Origin: Paracoccaceae bacterium
GTDB taxonomy: Bacteria; Pseudomonadota; Alphaproteobacteria; Rhodobacterales; Rhodobacteraceae
Direction of reading: 5' to 3'
DNA length: 52,445 bases
NCBI GenBank assembly: GCA_007116575.1
Contig: SKIF01000074.1
Coordinates: forward strand, 1 to 52,445
Shown here piece by piece: positions 36,290 through 45,241 of this stretch. A program made the position numbers and the translations under genes. Below the pieces are notes generated by a model. It had not been told where the DNA came from. It was given only the letters and a program-made list of their open reading frames with translations, and ran no database searches. Every line of letters begins with the position of its first letter. The stretch's first letter is position 1.

Positions 36290-36604
36290 ATGTATCTGAC
36301 CATCAACCGCTTCAAGGTGCGTCCGGGGCAGGAAGCTGCCTTCGAGGAGATCTGGACATCGCGTGAAAGCAAGCTGCCGGATATGGATGGTTTCGTCGAG
36401 TTTCACCTGTTCCGGGGCGAAAGCACCGAGGAGCACACGCTGTACCTGTCGCATACGCTGTGGCGTGACAAGGCGGCGTTCGACGATTGGGTGCGGTCAC
36501 AGAATTTCCGCGGCGCGCACAAGGGAGTGCGCGAAAACGGCAGCATCTATCTCGGTCCTCCGGAACTCGAGGTCTTCTCCTCGGTTCAGACGATCCGGGG
36601 CTGA
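36290..36604 (+). CDS. ABM-domain (antibiotic biosynthesis monooxygenase/IsdG-like) protein
   Basis: A 104-residue single-domain protein. It opens YLTINRFKVRPGQEAAFEEIW, continues with a FVEFHLFRGE strand and TLYLSHTLWRDKAAFDDWVRS, and has a histidine in RGAHKGVRENG. The dimeric ferredoxin-like fold serves heme degradation (IsdG/HmoB) or quinol oxidation. A GAGAGGAGA ribosome site precedes the ATG. It is followed by the FkbM gene with five bases between, so the two form an operon. Confidence 0.85.
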   Translation: MYLTINRFKVRPGQEAAFEEIWTSRESKLPDMDGFVEFHLFRGESTEEHTLYLSHTLWRDKAAFDDWVRSQNFRGAHKGVRENGSIYLGPPELEVFSSVQTIRG

Positions 36605-36609
36605 AGCGG

Positions 36610-37296
36610 GTGCCGGTCTTCCAGCTTGGCGAGATCACGCTCGACATTCCCGCCGAGCATCTGGGGGCGCGTGTGCAGGCCGCGCTCGAGCGCGGCAGCT
36701 TCGAGCGTGACGAGGCGCGCGCGCTGGCGCGCCATTTCACACCGCAAGACCGTCTGCTCGATCTGGGATCGGGCACGGGCTACATGGTCTGCCTTGCCGG
36801 GCGTATTGCCGGAGGCTCCGCTGTGACCGGTGTGGAGGCGTTGCCCGGCATGGTCGAGGTCGCGCGCGCCAACCTGCTGCGCAATGGCATTGATGGCGCG
36901 CGGCTGCATTGGGGTGCCGTCGTGCCCGACAGCCATGCCGAAACGCATGTGCGCTTTGCCGCGCGGCGACAGTTCTGGGCTTCGGCCATCCTGCGCGATG
37001 AGGATACGCGCTATCGCGCTGCGTTGCAGGTGCCTGCGCTGCGGTTGACGGCCCTGCTGCAAGAGACCCGGGCCACCGTGCTGAGCTGCGATATCGAAGG
37101 CGGAGAGCAGACGCTGTTCGAGGTGACCTTTCCCGACAGCCTGCGGCTCGTCATCGTCGAAATCCATCCCAAGCTTTATGGGGATGCTGGCACCGCGCAG
37201 GTTCTGGACGGGTTGCGACGCAACAACATGGTCTATTGCGCGAAAGGATCGGTCGGCACAACGCTGGTGTTCCGGCGCATCGGCACTGAGCCGTGA
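36610..37296 (+). CDS. FkbM-family methyltransferase
   Basis: A 228-residue SAM-dependent methyltransferase. Motif I is LLDLGSGTGYMVCLAG, then VTGVEALPGMVEVARANL, and the FkbM mark LSCDIEGGEQTLFE with VIVEIHPKLYG. The GTG at 36610 is preferred as the start, five bases after the ABM stop; upstream frames lie within the ABM gene. The methyl acceptor is unknown. The pair lies between rplY and pth, on the opposite strand. Confidence 0.8.
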   Translation: MPVFQLGEITLDIPAEHLGARVQAALERGSFERDEARALARHFTPQDRLLDLGSGTGYMVCLAGRIAGGSAVTGVEALPGMVEVARANLLRNGIDGARLHWGAVVPDSHAETHVRFAARRQFWASAILRDEDTRYRAALQVPALRLTALLQETRATVLSCDIEGGEQTLFEVTFPDSLRLVIVEIHPKLYGDAGTAQVLDGLRRNNMVYCAKGSVGTTLVFRRIGTEP

Positions 37297-37304
37297 AACA
37301 AGTC

Positions 37305-37330
37305 GGGGGGCGTCCTTGCGGACGCCCCCC
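37305..37330. terminator. Bidirectional terminator between fkbM-type gene and rplY
   Basis: GGGGGGCGTCC-TTGC-GGACGCCCCCC is a perfect eleven-pair stem with a 4-base loop. It sits between two convergent genes (stops at 37296 and 37355). Confidence 0.85.
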
Positions 37331-37354
37331 GAATGATACCGACCGTCGCGCGGA

Positions 37355-37978
37355 TTATTCCTCGACGGCCTCGGTCTCTTCGGTTTCCTCGTCATCGGCC
37401 GCGGCCAGCGCGCGCGGTGCGGCGATATTGGCAATGACGAAATTCCGGTCGATCGTGGGCTTGGTGCCCGCGGGCAGGCTGATCTCGGAAATGGTGATCG
37501 TGTCGCCAATCTTGTGACCTTCGAGATCGACCACGAGCTTCTCGGGAATATCGCCTGCGACGACGTTCAACTCTACTTCAGCCCGCACCACGGTCAGCGT
37601 GCCACCGCGCTTGAGGCCCACGCATTTCTCGTGGTTGATGAACTCGACCGGGATGAACAGGTTGATACGCGAGGTGCGGCGCAGGCGCATCAGATCGACA
37701 TGGGTGGGCAGGCCCTTGACCACGTCGCGCTGAATGCCGCGGCAGATCACGCGCACATCTTCCTGACCCTCGACCTTGAGGTTGAACAGCGTCGAGAGGA
37801 ACCGACCGGCCTTCAGTTTGGCGATCAGGTAGTGGTAATTGAAATTCACCGGCAGGGGCTCGGCGCCGCCGCCATATACGATACCGGGTACGAGATGCTC
37901 ACGACGAGCTTGACGGGCGGCCCCCTTGCCTGTCCCCGTGCGTACCTCGGCTACAAGATCAGGGATCTCACCAGCCAT
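37355..37978 (-). CDS. rplY: 50S ribosomal protein L25/general stress protein Ctc
   Basis: A 207-residue Ctc-type L25 that binds 5S rRNA. It opens [22 protein letters not shown], has [20 protein letters not shown], and the C-terminal domain [37 protein letters not shown]. An acidic tail ([14 protein letters not shown]) ends it. It is usually followed by pth, and that gene does follow on this strand, but after an inverted ABM/FkbM pair. Confidence 0.95.
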   Translation of the reverse strand: MAGEIPDLVAEVRTGTGKGAARQARREHLVPGIVYGGGAEPLPVNFNYHYLIAKLKAGRFLSTLFNLKVEGQEDVRVICRGIQRDVVKGLPTHVDLMRLRRTSRINLFIPVEFINHEKCVGLKRGGTLTVVRAEVELNVVAGDIPEKLVVDLEGHKIGDTITISEISLPAGTKPTIDRNFVIANIAAPRALAAADDEETEETEAVEE

Positions 37979-38007
37979 TGGACATGTCCTTTGTTACCAA
38001 GTTGAAC

Positions 38008-38031
38008 AGCCCGCCTCCAAGGGTGCGGGCT
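38008..38031 (-). terminator. Hairpin after accC, upstream of rplY
   Basis: AGCCCGC faces GCGGGCT around a 10-base loop, about 120 bases beyond the accC stop and 30 bases before the rplY start on the minus strand. It could end the accBC transcript or belong to the rplY leader. Confidence 0.4.
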
Positions 38032-38147
38032 GCAAGTGGAGGGGCTTTAGGCCAGCGGCATGGCGATGGCAAGCGCAAAGCAGCGTCATGCGGGCGCGAA
38101 ACACCGGATTCGGGCATTTCTGCCAAAATGAAGCCGCAGGGCCGGGT

Positions 38148-39497
38148 TCAGGTGTCCAGCGCCTTGGCGAGATAGGCTTCCAGCCAGTGAATGTTGTAGT
38201 TGCCGGTCAGCACGTCTTCTTCGCCCAGCAGCGCGTGGAAGAGCGGCACGGAACTGTCCACGCCATCGATGATCAACTCTCCGAGCGCGCGTCTGAGCCG
38301 CGCCAGGGCTTCGGGGCGGTCGCGGCCATGCACGATCAGCTTGGCGATCAGGCTGTCGTAATAGGGCGGCACGCGGTAGCCGGAATAGAGCGCGCTGTCC
38401 ATGCGCACGCCCAGCCCGCCGGGGGCGTGATAGGTGTCGACAGTGCCGGGGCAGGGGGTGAATTGAGGCAGGCGTTCGGCATTGATCCGCACCTCGACGG
38501 CATGGCCGTTGAGGTACAGATCCTCTTGAGTGAAAGAGAGCGGCTCGCCCGCTGCCACCCGGATCTGTTCGCGCACCAGATCGACACCGAAAATCGCCTC
38601 GGTCACCGGATGCTCGACCTGCAGGCGCGTGTTCATCTCGATGAAGTAGAATTCACCATTCTCATAGAGGAATTCGATCGTGCCGGCACCGCGATAGCCG
38701 ATCCGTGCCACGGCCTCGGCACAGGTCTGGCCGATACGGGCGCGGGTCTCCGGGTCAAGCGCAGGGCTGGGGGCCTCTTCCAGAACCTTCTGGTGGCGGC
38801 GCTGGAGCGAACAGTCGCGCTCGCCCAGATGCACCGCATTGCCCTTGCCGTCGCCGAAGACCTGAATCTCGATATGCCGGGGCGCACCCAGATACTTCTC
38901 GAGATAGACCTCGTCATTGCCGAAAGCGGCCTTGGCCTCGCTGCGCGCAGTGTGGAAGGCGCTGTCCAGATCTGCCGCGCCGCGCGCAAGTTTCATGCCG
39001 CGTCCACCGCCGCCCGCGGTGGCCTTGACGATCACAGGAAAGCCAATCTCGGCGGCGACGCTGCGCGCGGTTTCGAGATCGGGAACCCCGCCATCGGAAC
39101 CGGGCACGCAGGGCACACCAAGGGCTTTCATGGTCTCTTTGGCTGTGATCTTGTCGCCCATTAGACGAATATGTTCCGCCGAAGGGCCGATGAAGGTGAT
39201 GTCGTGATCCTCGACCACCTGCACGAAAGCCGCGTTCTCGGACAGGAACCCGTATCCGGGGTGGATCGCGTCCGCGCCAGAAATCTCGCAGGCCGATATG
39301 ATAGCGGGCACATGAAGGTAGCTTTGTGCCGAGGGGGGCGGGCCGATGCAGATGGCCTCATCGGCCATGCGCACATGCATCGCATCAGAGTCGGCGGTGG
39401 AGTGCACGGCGACCGAGGCGATCCCCATCTCGCGGCAGGCACGGATCACGCGCAGGGCGATTTCGCCGCGATTGGCTATCAGGATCTTGTGGAACAT
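38148..39497 (-). CDS. accC: Biotin carboxylase subunit of acetyl-CoA carboxylase
   Basis: A 449-residue ATP-grasp enzyme that carboxylates biotin on AccB. It has [35 protein letters not shown], the glycine-rich loop [30 protein letters not shown], and [12 protein letters not shown]. The length is the usual one. It follows accB by 10 bases in an accB-accC operon. Confidence 0.97.
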   Translation of the reverse strand: MFHKILIANRGEIALRVIRACREMGIASVAVHSTADSDAMHVRMADEAICIGPPPSAQSYLHVPAIISACEISGADAIHPGYGFLSENAAFVQVVEDHDITFIGPSAEHIRLMGDKITAKETMKALGVPCVPGSDGGVPDLETARSVAAEIGFPVIVKATAGGGGRGMKLARGAADLDSAFHTARSEAKAAFGNDEVYLEKYLGAPRHIEIQVFGDGKGNAVHLGERDCSLQRRHQKVLEEAPSPALDPETRARIGQTCAEAVARIGYRGAGTIEFLYENGEFYFIEMNTRLQVEHPVTEAIFGVDLVREQIRVAAGEPLSFTQEDLYLNGHAVEVRINAERLPQFTPCPGTVDTYHAPGGLGVRMDSALYSGYRVPPYYDSLIAKLIVHGRDRPEALARLRRALGELIIDGVDSSVPLFHALLGEEDVLTGNYNIHWLEAYLAKALDT

Positions 39498-39507
39498 CGC
39501 GCGCGCC

Positions 39508-39999
39508 TTACTCGATGATCATCAGCGGGGCGCCGAATTCGACCGGACTGCCGTCGCTGACGAGGATGCGCTTGACTGTACCCGCGCGGGGTGCAGGGAT
39601 GTGATTCATCGTTTTCATTGCCTCGATGATCATCAGCGTCTCGCCCTCAGAGATCTGCGCGCCGACCGAAACAAAGGGCGCGGCACCGGGTTCGGCGGCC
39701 AGATAAGCGGTACCCACCATTGGCGAGGTCACGGCACCCGGATGCTGCGCCGGGTCGGCGGAGGCTTCGGAACGAGCCGAGGCCGGGGCCGCCGGAGCCG
39801 GGGCGGCGACTGCGGGCATGGGCGCAGGCGCCGCAGGCAGCGGGGCAGGCTGTGCGCCCTGCCGCGAGACGCGAACGTTCAGACTGTCATTCTCGGCATA
39901 TTCGCGTTTGACGCTCAATTCCGCCAGATCGTTTTCTTGAAGCAGTTCCGCAAGGGCTCGGATAAAGGCGACATCGGCGTCATTGCGGTTCTTGGTCAT
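39508..39999 (-). CDS. accB: Biotin carboxyl carrier protein
   Basis: A 163-residue carrier. The helical N-terminus ([21 protein letters not shown]) precedes a flexible alanine/proline linker ([18 protein letters not shown]) and a C-terminal biotinyl domain. The biotin lysine is in [16 protein letters not shown]. It works with AccC, encoded next, to make malonyl-CoA for fatty acids. The promoter should lie in 40000-40192, shared with the divergent regulator. Confidence 0.96.
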   Translation of the reverse strand: MTKNRNDADVAFIRALAELLQENDLAELSVKREYAENDSLNVRVSRQGAQPAPLPAAPAPMPAVAAPAPAAPASARSEASADPAQHPGAVTSPMVGTAYLAAEPGAAPFVSVGAQISEGETLMIIEAMKTMNHIPAPRAGTVKRILVSDGSPVEFGAPLMIIE

Positions 40000-40156
40000 G
40001 GGGTTCCTCGAGACAACGCGGTTTTGGCCATCGCGCTTGGACGCGCGTCAGGCAACTGGCGGGGCTTATACTTGAGTGATCCGCGCCTGTGAAGCCGCGT
40101 TTTTTCGATCTGCAACGCAGGCATCGCTAAGATGGATTGGGGCTTCCCGCACGAGT

Positions 40157-40198
40157 CAATTCCTGTAAATTGGGCGCGAAAGGAGTTTACAATTGCCC
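40157..40198. promoter_or_regulatory. Candidate autoregulatory operator at the ScfR-like gene start
   Basis: CAATTCCTGTAAA faces TTTACAATTG around the ribosome site of the regulator gene, leaving the half-sites TGTAAA and TTTACA. Its overlap with the start suggests autoregulation, possibly also of the divergent accBC operon. The protein that binds is not shown. Confidence 0.35.
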
Positions 40199-41515
40199 CG
40201 TCCCGCCCTGACCGGCACACGAATCCGCGCTCGGCGCAACCTGCGCGGTCTGCGACAGGCCGAGCTTGCGCGTGCGGTGGGCGTGTCGCCATCCTTCCTC
40301 AACCTGATCGAGCACAACCGCCGCAAGGTCAGCCCGCAACTGCTCGAGGCACTGGCGCAGGCGCTTGCGGTTTCGGCGGATGCGCTGATCGAGGAGACTG
40401 ACGGGCGGCTGATCGAGGGCGCGCGCGCGGCGGCGCAGCGTAGCGAAGCCGATCTGGCCGAGTTGGAGCGGATCGACGAGTTTACCGGCCGGTTTCCCGG
40501 TTGGGCCAAGGTGCTGGCCGAAACTCAGGGCCGGGTCGAGCGGCTGGAACGCGTGGTCGAGAGCCTGAATGACCGCATGACCCACGATCCCTATCTGGGC
40601 GAGGCACTGCATGAAATCATCTCTGCCGTGACCTCGGTGCAATCAACTGCCAGCATCCTGACCGATAGCGAAGAGGTCGATCCCGACTGGCAGGCCCGCT
40701 TTCACCGCAATATCGTTCAGGATTCCGCGCGGCTGGCCGAGGGGGCAGTGGCGCTGGTAAACTATCTCGACACTGCGCAAAGCGACGAGGCGGGGCTCGC
40801 CGCGCCGCTGGAAGAGGTCGAGGCATGGCTCACGCGGCTGGGCTTTCACCTGCCCGAGATTGAACAGGGGCGCGTCGATGCCGACGCGATGGTGCAGGGG
40901 CAGGTCGAACTGGCCTCGGATGCCTCTCGTGCGCTGGCGCAGCAATGGATCACACGATTTGCGGCAGATGCCGCGGCGCTGCCATTGGCAGAACTGACTG
41001 CGGCCCTGGACGAGACCGGGCTGGCCCCCGAGGCCCTGGCGGCGCGCTTCGACGTGCCTTTCGACAAGATCCTTCGCAGGCTGGCGCTGCTGCCCGAGAC
41101 GTGCTTGCGGGACGCTGGCCTGCCGCCGCTTGGGCTGGTGATTTGTGACAGTTCCGGAACAATGGTCTTTCGCCGCGCGGTCGAGGGTTTTCGCCTACCG
41201 CGTTTCGGGGGGGGGTGTCCGCTCTGGCCGCTGTATCAGGCGTTGCAGCGTCCGCTGGTGCCGCTGCGCAAGGTATTGGTCACAGCAGGGCGTCTGGGCA
41301 GGCGCTATCTGACCTATGCCTGCGCCGCGCCGGTCGGGTCGCTGACTTATGACGGACCGGTCGCGTTGCACGCGACGATGCTGGTCGCGCCGCTTGCGGT
41401 GGGCGGGGCCGACACAGAGGCCGAGCCGGTGCCCGTCGGGGCCAGTTGCCGCACCTGTGCGCAGCTTGACTGCATCGCACGGCGCGAACCCTCGATCCTG
41501 GTGGCAGGGGGATGA
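40193..41515 (+). CDS. XRE-family regulator of the ScfR (short-chain fatty acyl) type
   Basis: A 440-residue regulator. The HTH covers about residues 8-62 (RARRNLRGLRQAELARAVGV, then FLNLIEHNRRKVSPQLLEALAQAL). The middle, EALHEIISAVTSVQSTASIL and NIVQDSARLAEGAVAL, reads like a histidine-kinase dimerisation helix pair. The C-terminal domain has a CRTCAQLDCIARREPS cysteine motif as in ScfR/DUF2083 proteins, which sense acyl-CoA status (PccR, RamB). It starts with TTG at 40193, with AAAGGAG seven bases before. It is divergent from accBC. Confidence 0.82.
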   Translation: MPRPALTGTRIRARRNLRGLRQAELARAVGVSPSFLNLIEHNRRKVSPQLLEALAQALAVSADALIEETDGRLIEGARAAAQRSEADLAELERIDEFTGRFPGWAKVLAETQGRVERLERVVESLNDRMTHDPYLGEALHEIISAVTSVQSTASILTDSEEVDPDWQARFHRNIVQDSARLAEGAVALVNYLDTAQSDEAGLAAPLEEVEAWLTRLGFHLPEIEQGRVDADAMVQGQVELASDASRALAQQWITRFAADAAALPLAELTAALDETGLAPEALAARFDVPFDKILRRLALLPETCLRDAGLPPLGLVICDSSGTMVFRRAVEGFRLPRFGGGCPLWPLYQALQRPLVPLRKVLVTAGRLGRRYLTYACAAPVGSLTYDGPVALHATMLVAPLAVGGADTEAEPVPVGASCRTCAQLDCIARREPSILVAGG

Positions 41516-41706
41516 GACAAGGTGTTTGGCAACAGGCAGTGCATGTTTGCGCTTTGACAGGCGGAAGTGAATGCAGGATACAGAAAACATGCGCCGGACA
41601 GCACGGGAGGAGCCAGGCTGGTCGGCGCGGTCGGGTGGACACGCGCGGCAAAGGGGGCTTTCGCTCCCCGCTGCGCCGGGCCGCCAGCTCTGGGAGGAGC
41701 CTTGCG

Positions 41707-42075
41707 ATGCAAAAGCGCGTGCTGGTCATCGAGGATGAGCCCAATATCTCGGAAGCTCTGCGCTTTATCCTCAGCCGCAACGGATGGCGGGTCGAGGTCA
41801 GCGCAGACGGGAAAGCGGCGCTGGGCAGTCTGAGTGCAGATCCGCCCGATCTTCTGATCCTTGACCTGATGCTGCCGGGCGTGAACGGATTTGACATCTT
41901 GCGGCAGGTGCGCGCCTACGATGACACCCGCACTCTGCCGGTGCTGATGCTGACCGCGAGGGGGCAGGCGGCCGACCGAATCGAGGCCGAACGGCTGGGC
42001 GTGACCCGTTTCATGACCAAACCTTTCGCCAATGCCGATGTGCTGGCGACCGTGCATGAGATGGTGCAGACATGA
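41707..42075 (+). CDS. Single-domain response regulator (receiver only)
   Basis: A 122-residue CheY-like receiver. The acidic pocket EDE is at residues 9-11, the phosphoacceptor is D53 in LLILDLMLPG, followed by MLTARG and the lysine in FMTKPF. There is no output domain, so it signals by protein contact or as a phosphate relay. The ATG at 41707 has GGGAGGAG upstream; the longer frame from 41512 is not part of it. It overlaps the small membrane-protein gene by four bases and stands before a histidine kinase, its likely partner. Confidence 0.92.
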   Translation: MQKRVLVIEDEPNISEALRFILSRNGWRVEVSADGKAALGSLSADPPDLLILDLMLPGVNGFDILRQVRAYDDTRTLPVLMLTARGQAADRIEAERLGVTRFMTKPFANADVLATVHEMVQT

Positions 42076-42365
42076 AGCCGCCGAAACCAACGCAGTTCCT
42101 GGGTCGCGAAAGCTACCGTCTGCGGCGGCTGATGGATGCAGCGCGGCTGCTGCCTGTCATTGGTTTCGTGCTGCTGTTGCTGCCGCTGATGCGCCACAGT
42201 CCGGAAATGGAAGCGCCGCCAACTGCCGGCGAAAGCGTCTATCTGTTTGCCGTATGGGCTGTTCTGATCCTTCTGTCCCTATTGCTATCGATCTGGCTAC
42301 GCCGCGCGCTTGAGCCGCATGACGAGCCTACGCGCTCTGACCGCCCTTCCGAGTCCGGAGATTAG
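42072..42365 (+). CDS. Small membrane protein between receiver and histidine kinase
   Basis: A 97-residue protein. A basic N-terminus (PPKPTQFLGRESYRLRRLMD) is followed by two membrane helices (LLPVIGFVLLLLPLM and VYLFAVWAVLILLSLLLSIWL) and an acidic tail. Its ATGA overlap with the receiver gene and a 5-base gap to the kinase gene put it in their operon. It may anchor or tune the sensor; the family is not known to me. Confidence 0.8.
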   Translation: MKPPKPTQFLGRESYRLRRLMDAARLLPVIGFVLLLLPLMRHSPEMEAPPTAGESVYLFAVWAVLILLSLLLSIWLRRALEPHDEPTRSDRPSESGD

Positions 42366-42370
42366 CGCGA

Positions 42371-45100
42371 ATGTCCTTCAATTTGCTTGTCCTGACTTGC
42401 CTGGGCTATGTGGTGCTGCTCTTTGCCGTCGCCTCGGCGGCCGAGCGCGCGGCGGTTGCCGGGCGGGCAGGGTGGCTGCGTTCTTCGCTGGTCTACACGC
42501 TTTCGCTCTCGGTCTATTGCACGGCCTGGACGTTCTACGGTGCCGTGGGATACGCGGCGCGTTCCGGGCTGGAGTTCATGACCATCTATCTGGGCCCGAC
42601 GCTGGTTTTCGTGGGCTGGTGGCTGCTTCTGCGCAAACTGGTGCGGATCGGGCGCGAGAACCGCGTCACTTCGATTGCCGACATGATTTCTGCGCGCTAC
42701 GGAAAGTCGAATGTGCTGGGCGTGATCGTGACGCTGCTGTGCATTACCGCTGGCGCCCCGTATATCGCGCTGCAACTGCAATCGATCGCGCAGTCCTTCA
42801 CGGTCTTTGTCAGCGACCCGGAAAGCTCGCCGCTGGCGACCGACACCATCTTGATTGCTTTCTGGGTGGCGGCCGGGCTTGCGTTCTTCGCCATTGTCTT
42901 CGGGACCCGCTCGCTGGATGCCAATGAACAGCACCCCGGTATCGTGACGGCCATCGCGGTCGAGGCCGTGGTCAAGCTTCTGGCGCTGCTCGCAGTTGGC
43001 GTGTTCGTCGTCTGGTTTGTCGCCACCGGGCCGGGCGACATTCTCTCGCGCATCGACACACAGGCGCTGCCGGAATGGGAAATCCAGCCGGGGCGCTGGA
43101 CCGGGCTGATCCTGCTTTCAGCGATTGCAATCATCTGCCTGCCGCGCATGTTTCAGGTCACAGTGGTCGAGAATACCGAAGACAGGCATTTGGCAACGGC
43201 AAGCTGGGCCTTTCCGCTCTATCTGTTCCTGATCAGTCTCTTCGTGCTCCCGATCGCCGTGGTGGGCATGGAACTGATGCCGGCAGGGTCCAACCCGGAT
43301 ATGTTCGTACTGACGCTGCCGCTGCATCTGGGGCAGGACGGGCTGGCGCTGCTGTCCTTCCTCGGCGGGTTCTCGGCGGCCACCTCGATGGTGATCGTGG
43401 CCTCGCTGGCGCTGGCCACGATGGTCTCGAACCATATCGTGGTACCGCTCTGGCTGCGCGCCCGATCCGCGCGCCAACGCGACACGGGCGACATGCGGCT
43501 ATTGGTGCTCAGCGTGCGGCGGCTGTCAATCTGCTTCATACTCGGACTGGGCTATCTCTATTACGTCATTACCGGCGGCTCGGCGGCACTGGCCGCCATC
43601 GGGCTGATCGCCTTTGTGGGCGTTGCACAATGCCTGCCCGCACTGATCGGTGCGCTCTACTGGCGCGGTGCCAGCCGCAACGGCGCGGCGCTGGGCTTGG
43701 TGGCGGGCATGGCGATCTGGCTCTATACGCTGTTTCTGCCCAGCTTCGGCCCCGACGTCTTCCTCTCGGCGCGGGTGATGGAGAGCGGGCCGTTCGACAT
43801 CGCGTGGCTGCGTCCCTACAACATGTTCGGCCTGACCACGCTCGACCCGCTGCTGCATTCGCTGTTCTGGTCGCTGATGGCGAATGTCATCGCCTTCTGC
43901 GTTGGCTCGATCCTGTCATTTCCCAGCGCGATCGAGCGTGTACAGGGCGCGCTGTTCGTCGACATCTTTAACCGCCCCGGCACCGCCCGTAGCTGGACCC
44001 GCCCGATGGCCGAAGCCGAGGATCTACTGCCCATGGCTCAGCGAATCTTCGGGGCGACCGAGGCACAGGCCTTCTTTCGCGCTCAGGCCGAACTGCAGGG
44101 CAAGCAGGGGTTTCTGCCCGATATCACGCCCGAGTTCCTCGAGGCGCTGGAGCTGAAACTCGCAGGCTCGGTGGGGTCGGCAACGGCCTATGCGATGCTT
44201 GCGCAGACAGTGGGCACCTCGGTCGTGTCGGTCGATGACCTGATGGCAGTGGCTTCGGAAACCGCACAGATCATGGAATACTCGGCCAAGCTCGAGGCGA
44301 AATCCGAAGAACTCAGCCTCACCGCACGCAAGCTTCGCGAGGCGAACGAGAAGCTACAGACCCTATCGGTGCAGAAAGACGCCTTCCTCAGCCAGATCAG
44401 TCACGAATTGCGCACGCCAATGACGTCGATCCGGGCCTTTTCCGAAATCCTGATGGATGCCGAAGGCATATCAAACGAGGAGCGTACTCATTTTGCGCAA
44501 ATCATCCATGACGAATCGATTCGTCTGACCCGCCTGCTTGATGACCTGCTCGACCTGAGCGTCCTCGAACATGGACAGGTGCAGCTCAACATCGCATCTG
44601 CCAATCTGCACGATCTGATCGACAAGGCGATCACGGCCTCGAAATCGGTGCAGGCCGAGCGCCAGTTTGTACTGCATCGCAACCGCGACAGCGAGGATGT
44701 CCAGATCGTCACCGATACCGGGCGGCTGACGCAGGTCTTTATCAATGTGCTGTCGAATTCGCGCAAGTATTGCGACGCGGCAGAGCCGCAGATGCGGATC
44801 AAGGTCAGACGTCGCGGCGAGATGGTCGAAGTCGATTTTATCGACAATGGCTCGGGTATCCCGCGTGAGCAGGATGCGCTGATCTTCGAGAAATTCTCGC
44901 GCCTCACCGATTCGATGCAGGCCGGGGGGGCCGGGCTTGGCCTCGCGATCTGCCGCGAGATCATGCACAATCTGGGTGGTGAGATCACCTATGTGCCGGG
45001 GCAGGGGGGCGCGGCATTCCGCGTCGTTTGCCCGCTGAAGCTGAGAGCACGCGACAACGCGGCGCAACCGGCGAGCGACTCGACCGAAGCCCCTGAATAG
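42371..45100 (+). CDS. Sodium:solute symporter-histidine kinase fusion (CbrA-like sensor)
   Basis: A 909-residue sensor kinase. Residues ~1-510 form a 12-13-helix SSS/SLC5-type symporter domain, with sequences such as YCTAWTFYGAVGYAARSGLEF. A helical linker (EYSAKLEAKSEELSLTARKL) leads to the kinase: H678 in SQISHELRTPMTSIRAF, the N box FINVLSNSRKYC, DNGSGIP and GGAGLGLAICREI. There is no receiver at the end; the separate receiver gene at 41707 supplies it. CbrA-type proteins link nutrient uptake or sensing to carbon metabolism. Confidence 0.92.
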   Translation: MSFNLLVLTCLGYVVLLFAVASAAERAAVAGRAGWLRSSLVYTLSLSVYCTAWTFYGAVGYAARSGLEFMTIYLGPTLVFVGWWLLLRKLVRIGRENRVTSIADMISARYGKSNVLGVIVTLLCITAGAPYIALQLQSIAQSFTVFVSDPESSPLATDTILIAFWVAAGLAFFAIVFGTRSLDANEQHPGIVTAIAVEAVVKLLALLAVGVFVVWFVATGPGDILSRIDTQALPEWEIQPGRWTGLILLSAIAIICLPRMFQVTVVENTEDRHLATASWAFPLYLFLISLFVLPIAVVGMELMPAGSNPDMFVLTLPLHLGQDGLALLSFLGGFSAATSMVIVASLALATMVSNHIVVPLWLRARSARQRDTGDMRLLVLSVRRLSICFILGLGYLYYVITGGSAALAAIGLIAFVGVAQCLPALIGALYWRGASRNGAALGLVAGMAIWLYTLFLPSFGPDVFLSARVMESGPFDIAWLRPYNMFGLTTLDPLLHSLFWSLMANVIAFCVGSILSFPSAIERVQGALFVDIFNRPGTARSWTRPMAEAEDLLPMAQRIFGATEAQAFFRAQAELQGKQGFLPDITPEFLEALELKLAGSVGSATAYAMLAQTVGTSVVSVDDLMAVASETAQIMEYSAKLEAKSEELSLTARKLREANEKLQTLSVQKDAFLSQISHELRTPMTSIRAFSEILMDAEGISNEERTHFAQIIHDESIRLTRLLDDLLDLSVLEHGQVQLNIASANLHDLIDKAITASKSVQAERQFVLHRNRDSEDVQIVTDTGRLTQVFINVLSNSRKYCDAAEPQMRIKVRRRGEMVEVDFIDNGSGIPREQDALIFEKFSRLTDSMQAGGAGLGLAICREIMHNLGGEITYVPGQGGAAFRVVCPLKLRARDNAAQPASDSTEAPE

Positions 45101-45241
45101 CGCGGAGTCAGCGGGGCCATCGTCTGGCATATGCATGTATGCCTTCAGGGGCTTGGCAAGGTGCTACAGAGTGTTGCGCCTGCACGGGCGGCGTGCCAAC
45201 CTTAGGCTCCGTCGAATGACGTGGGTAGTACCGGGGCCGGG

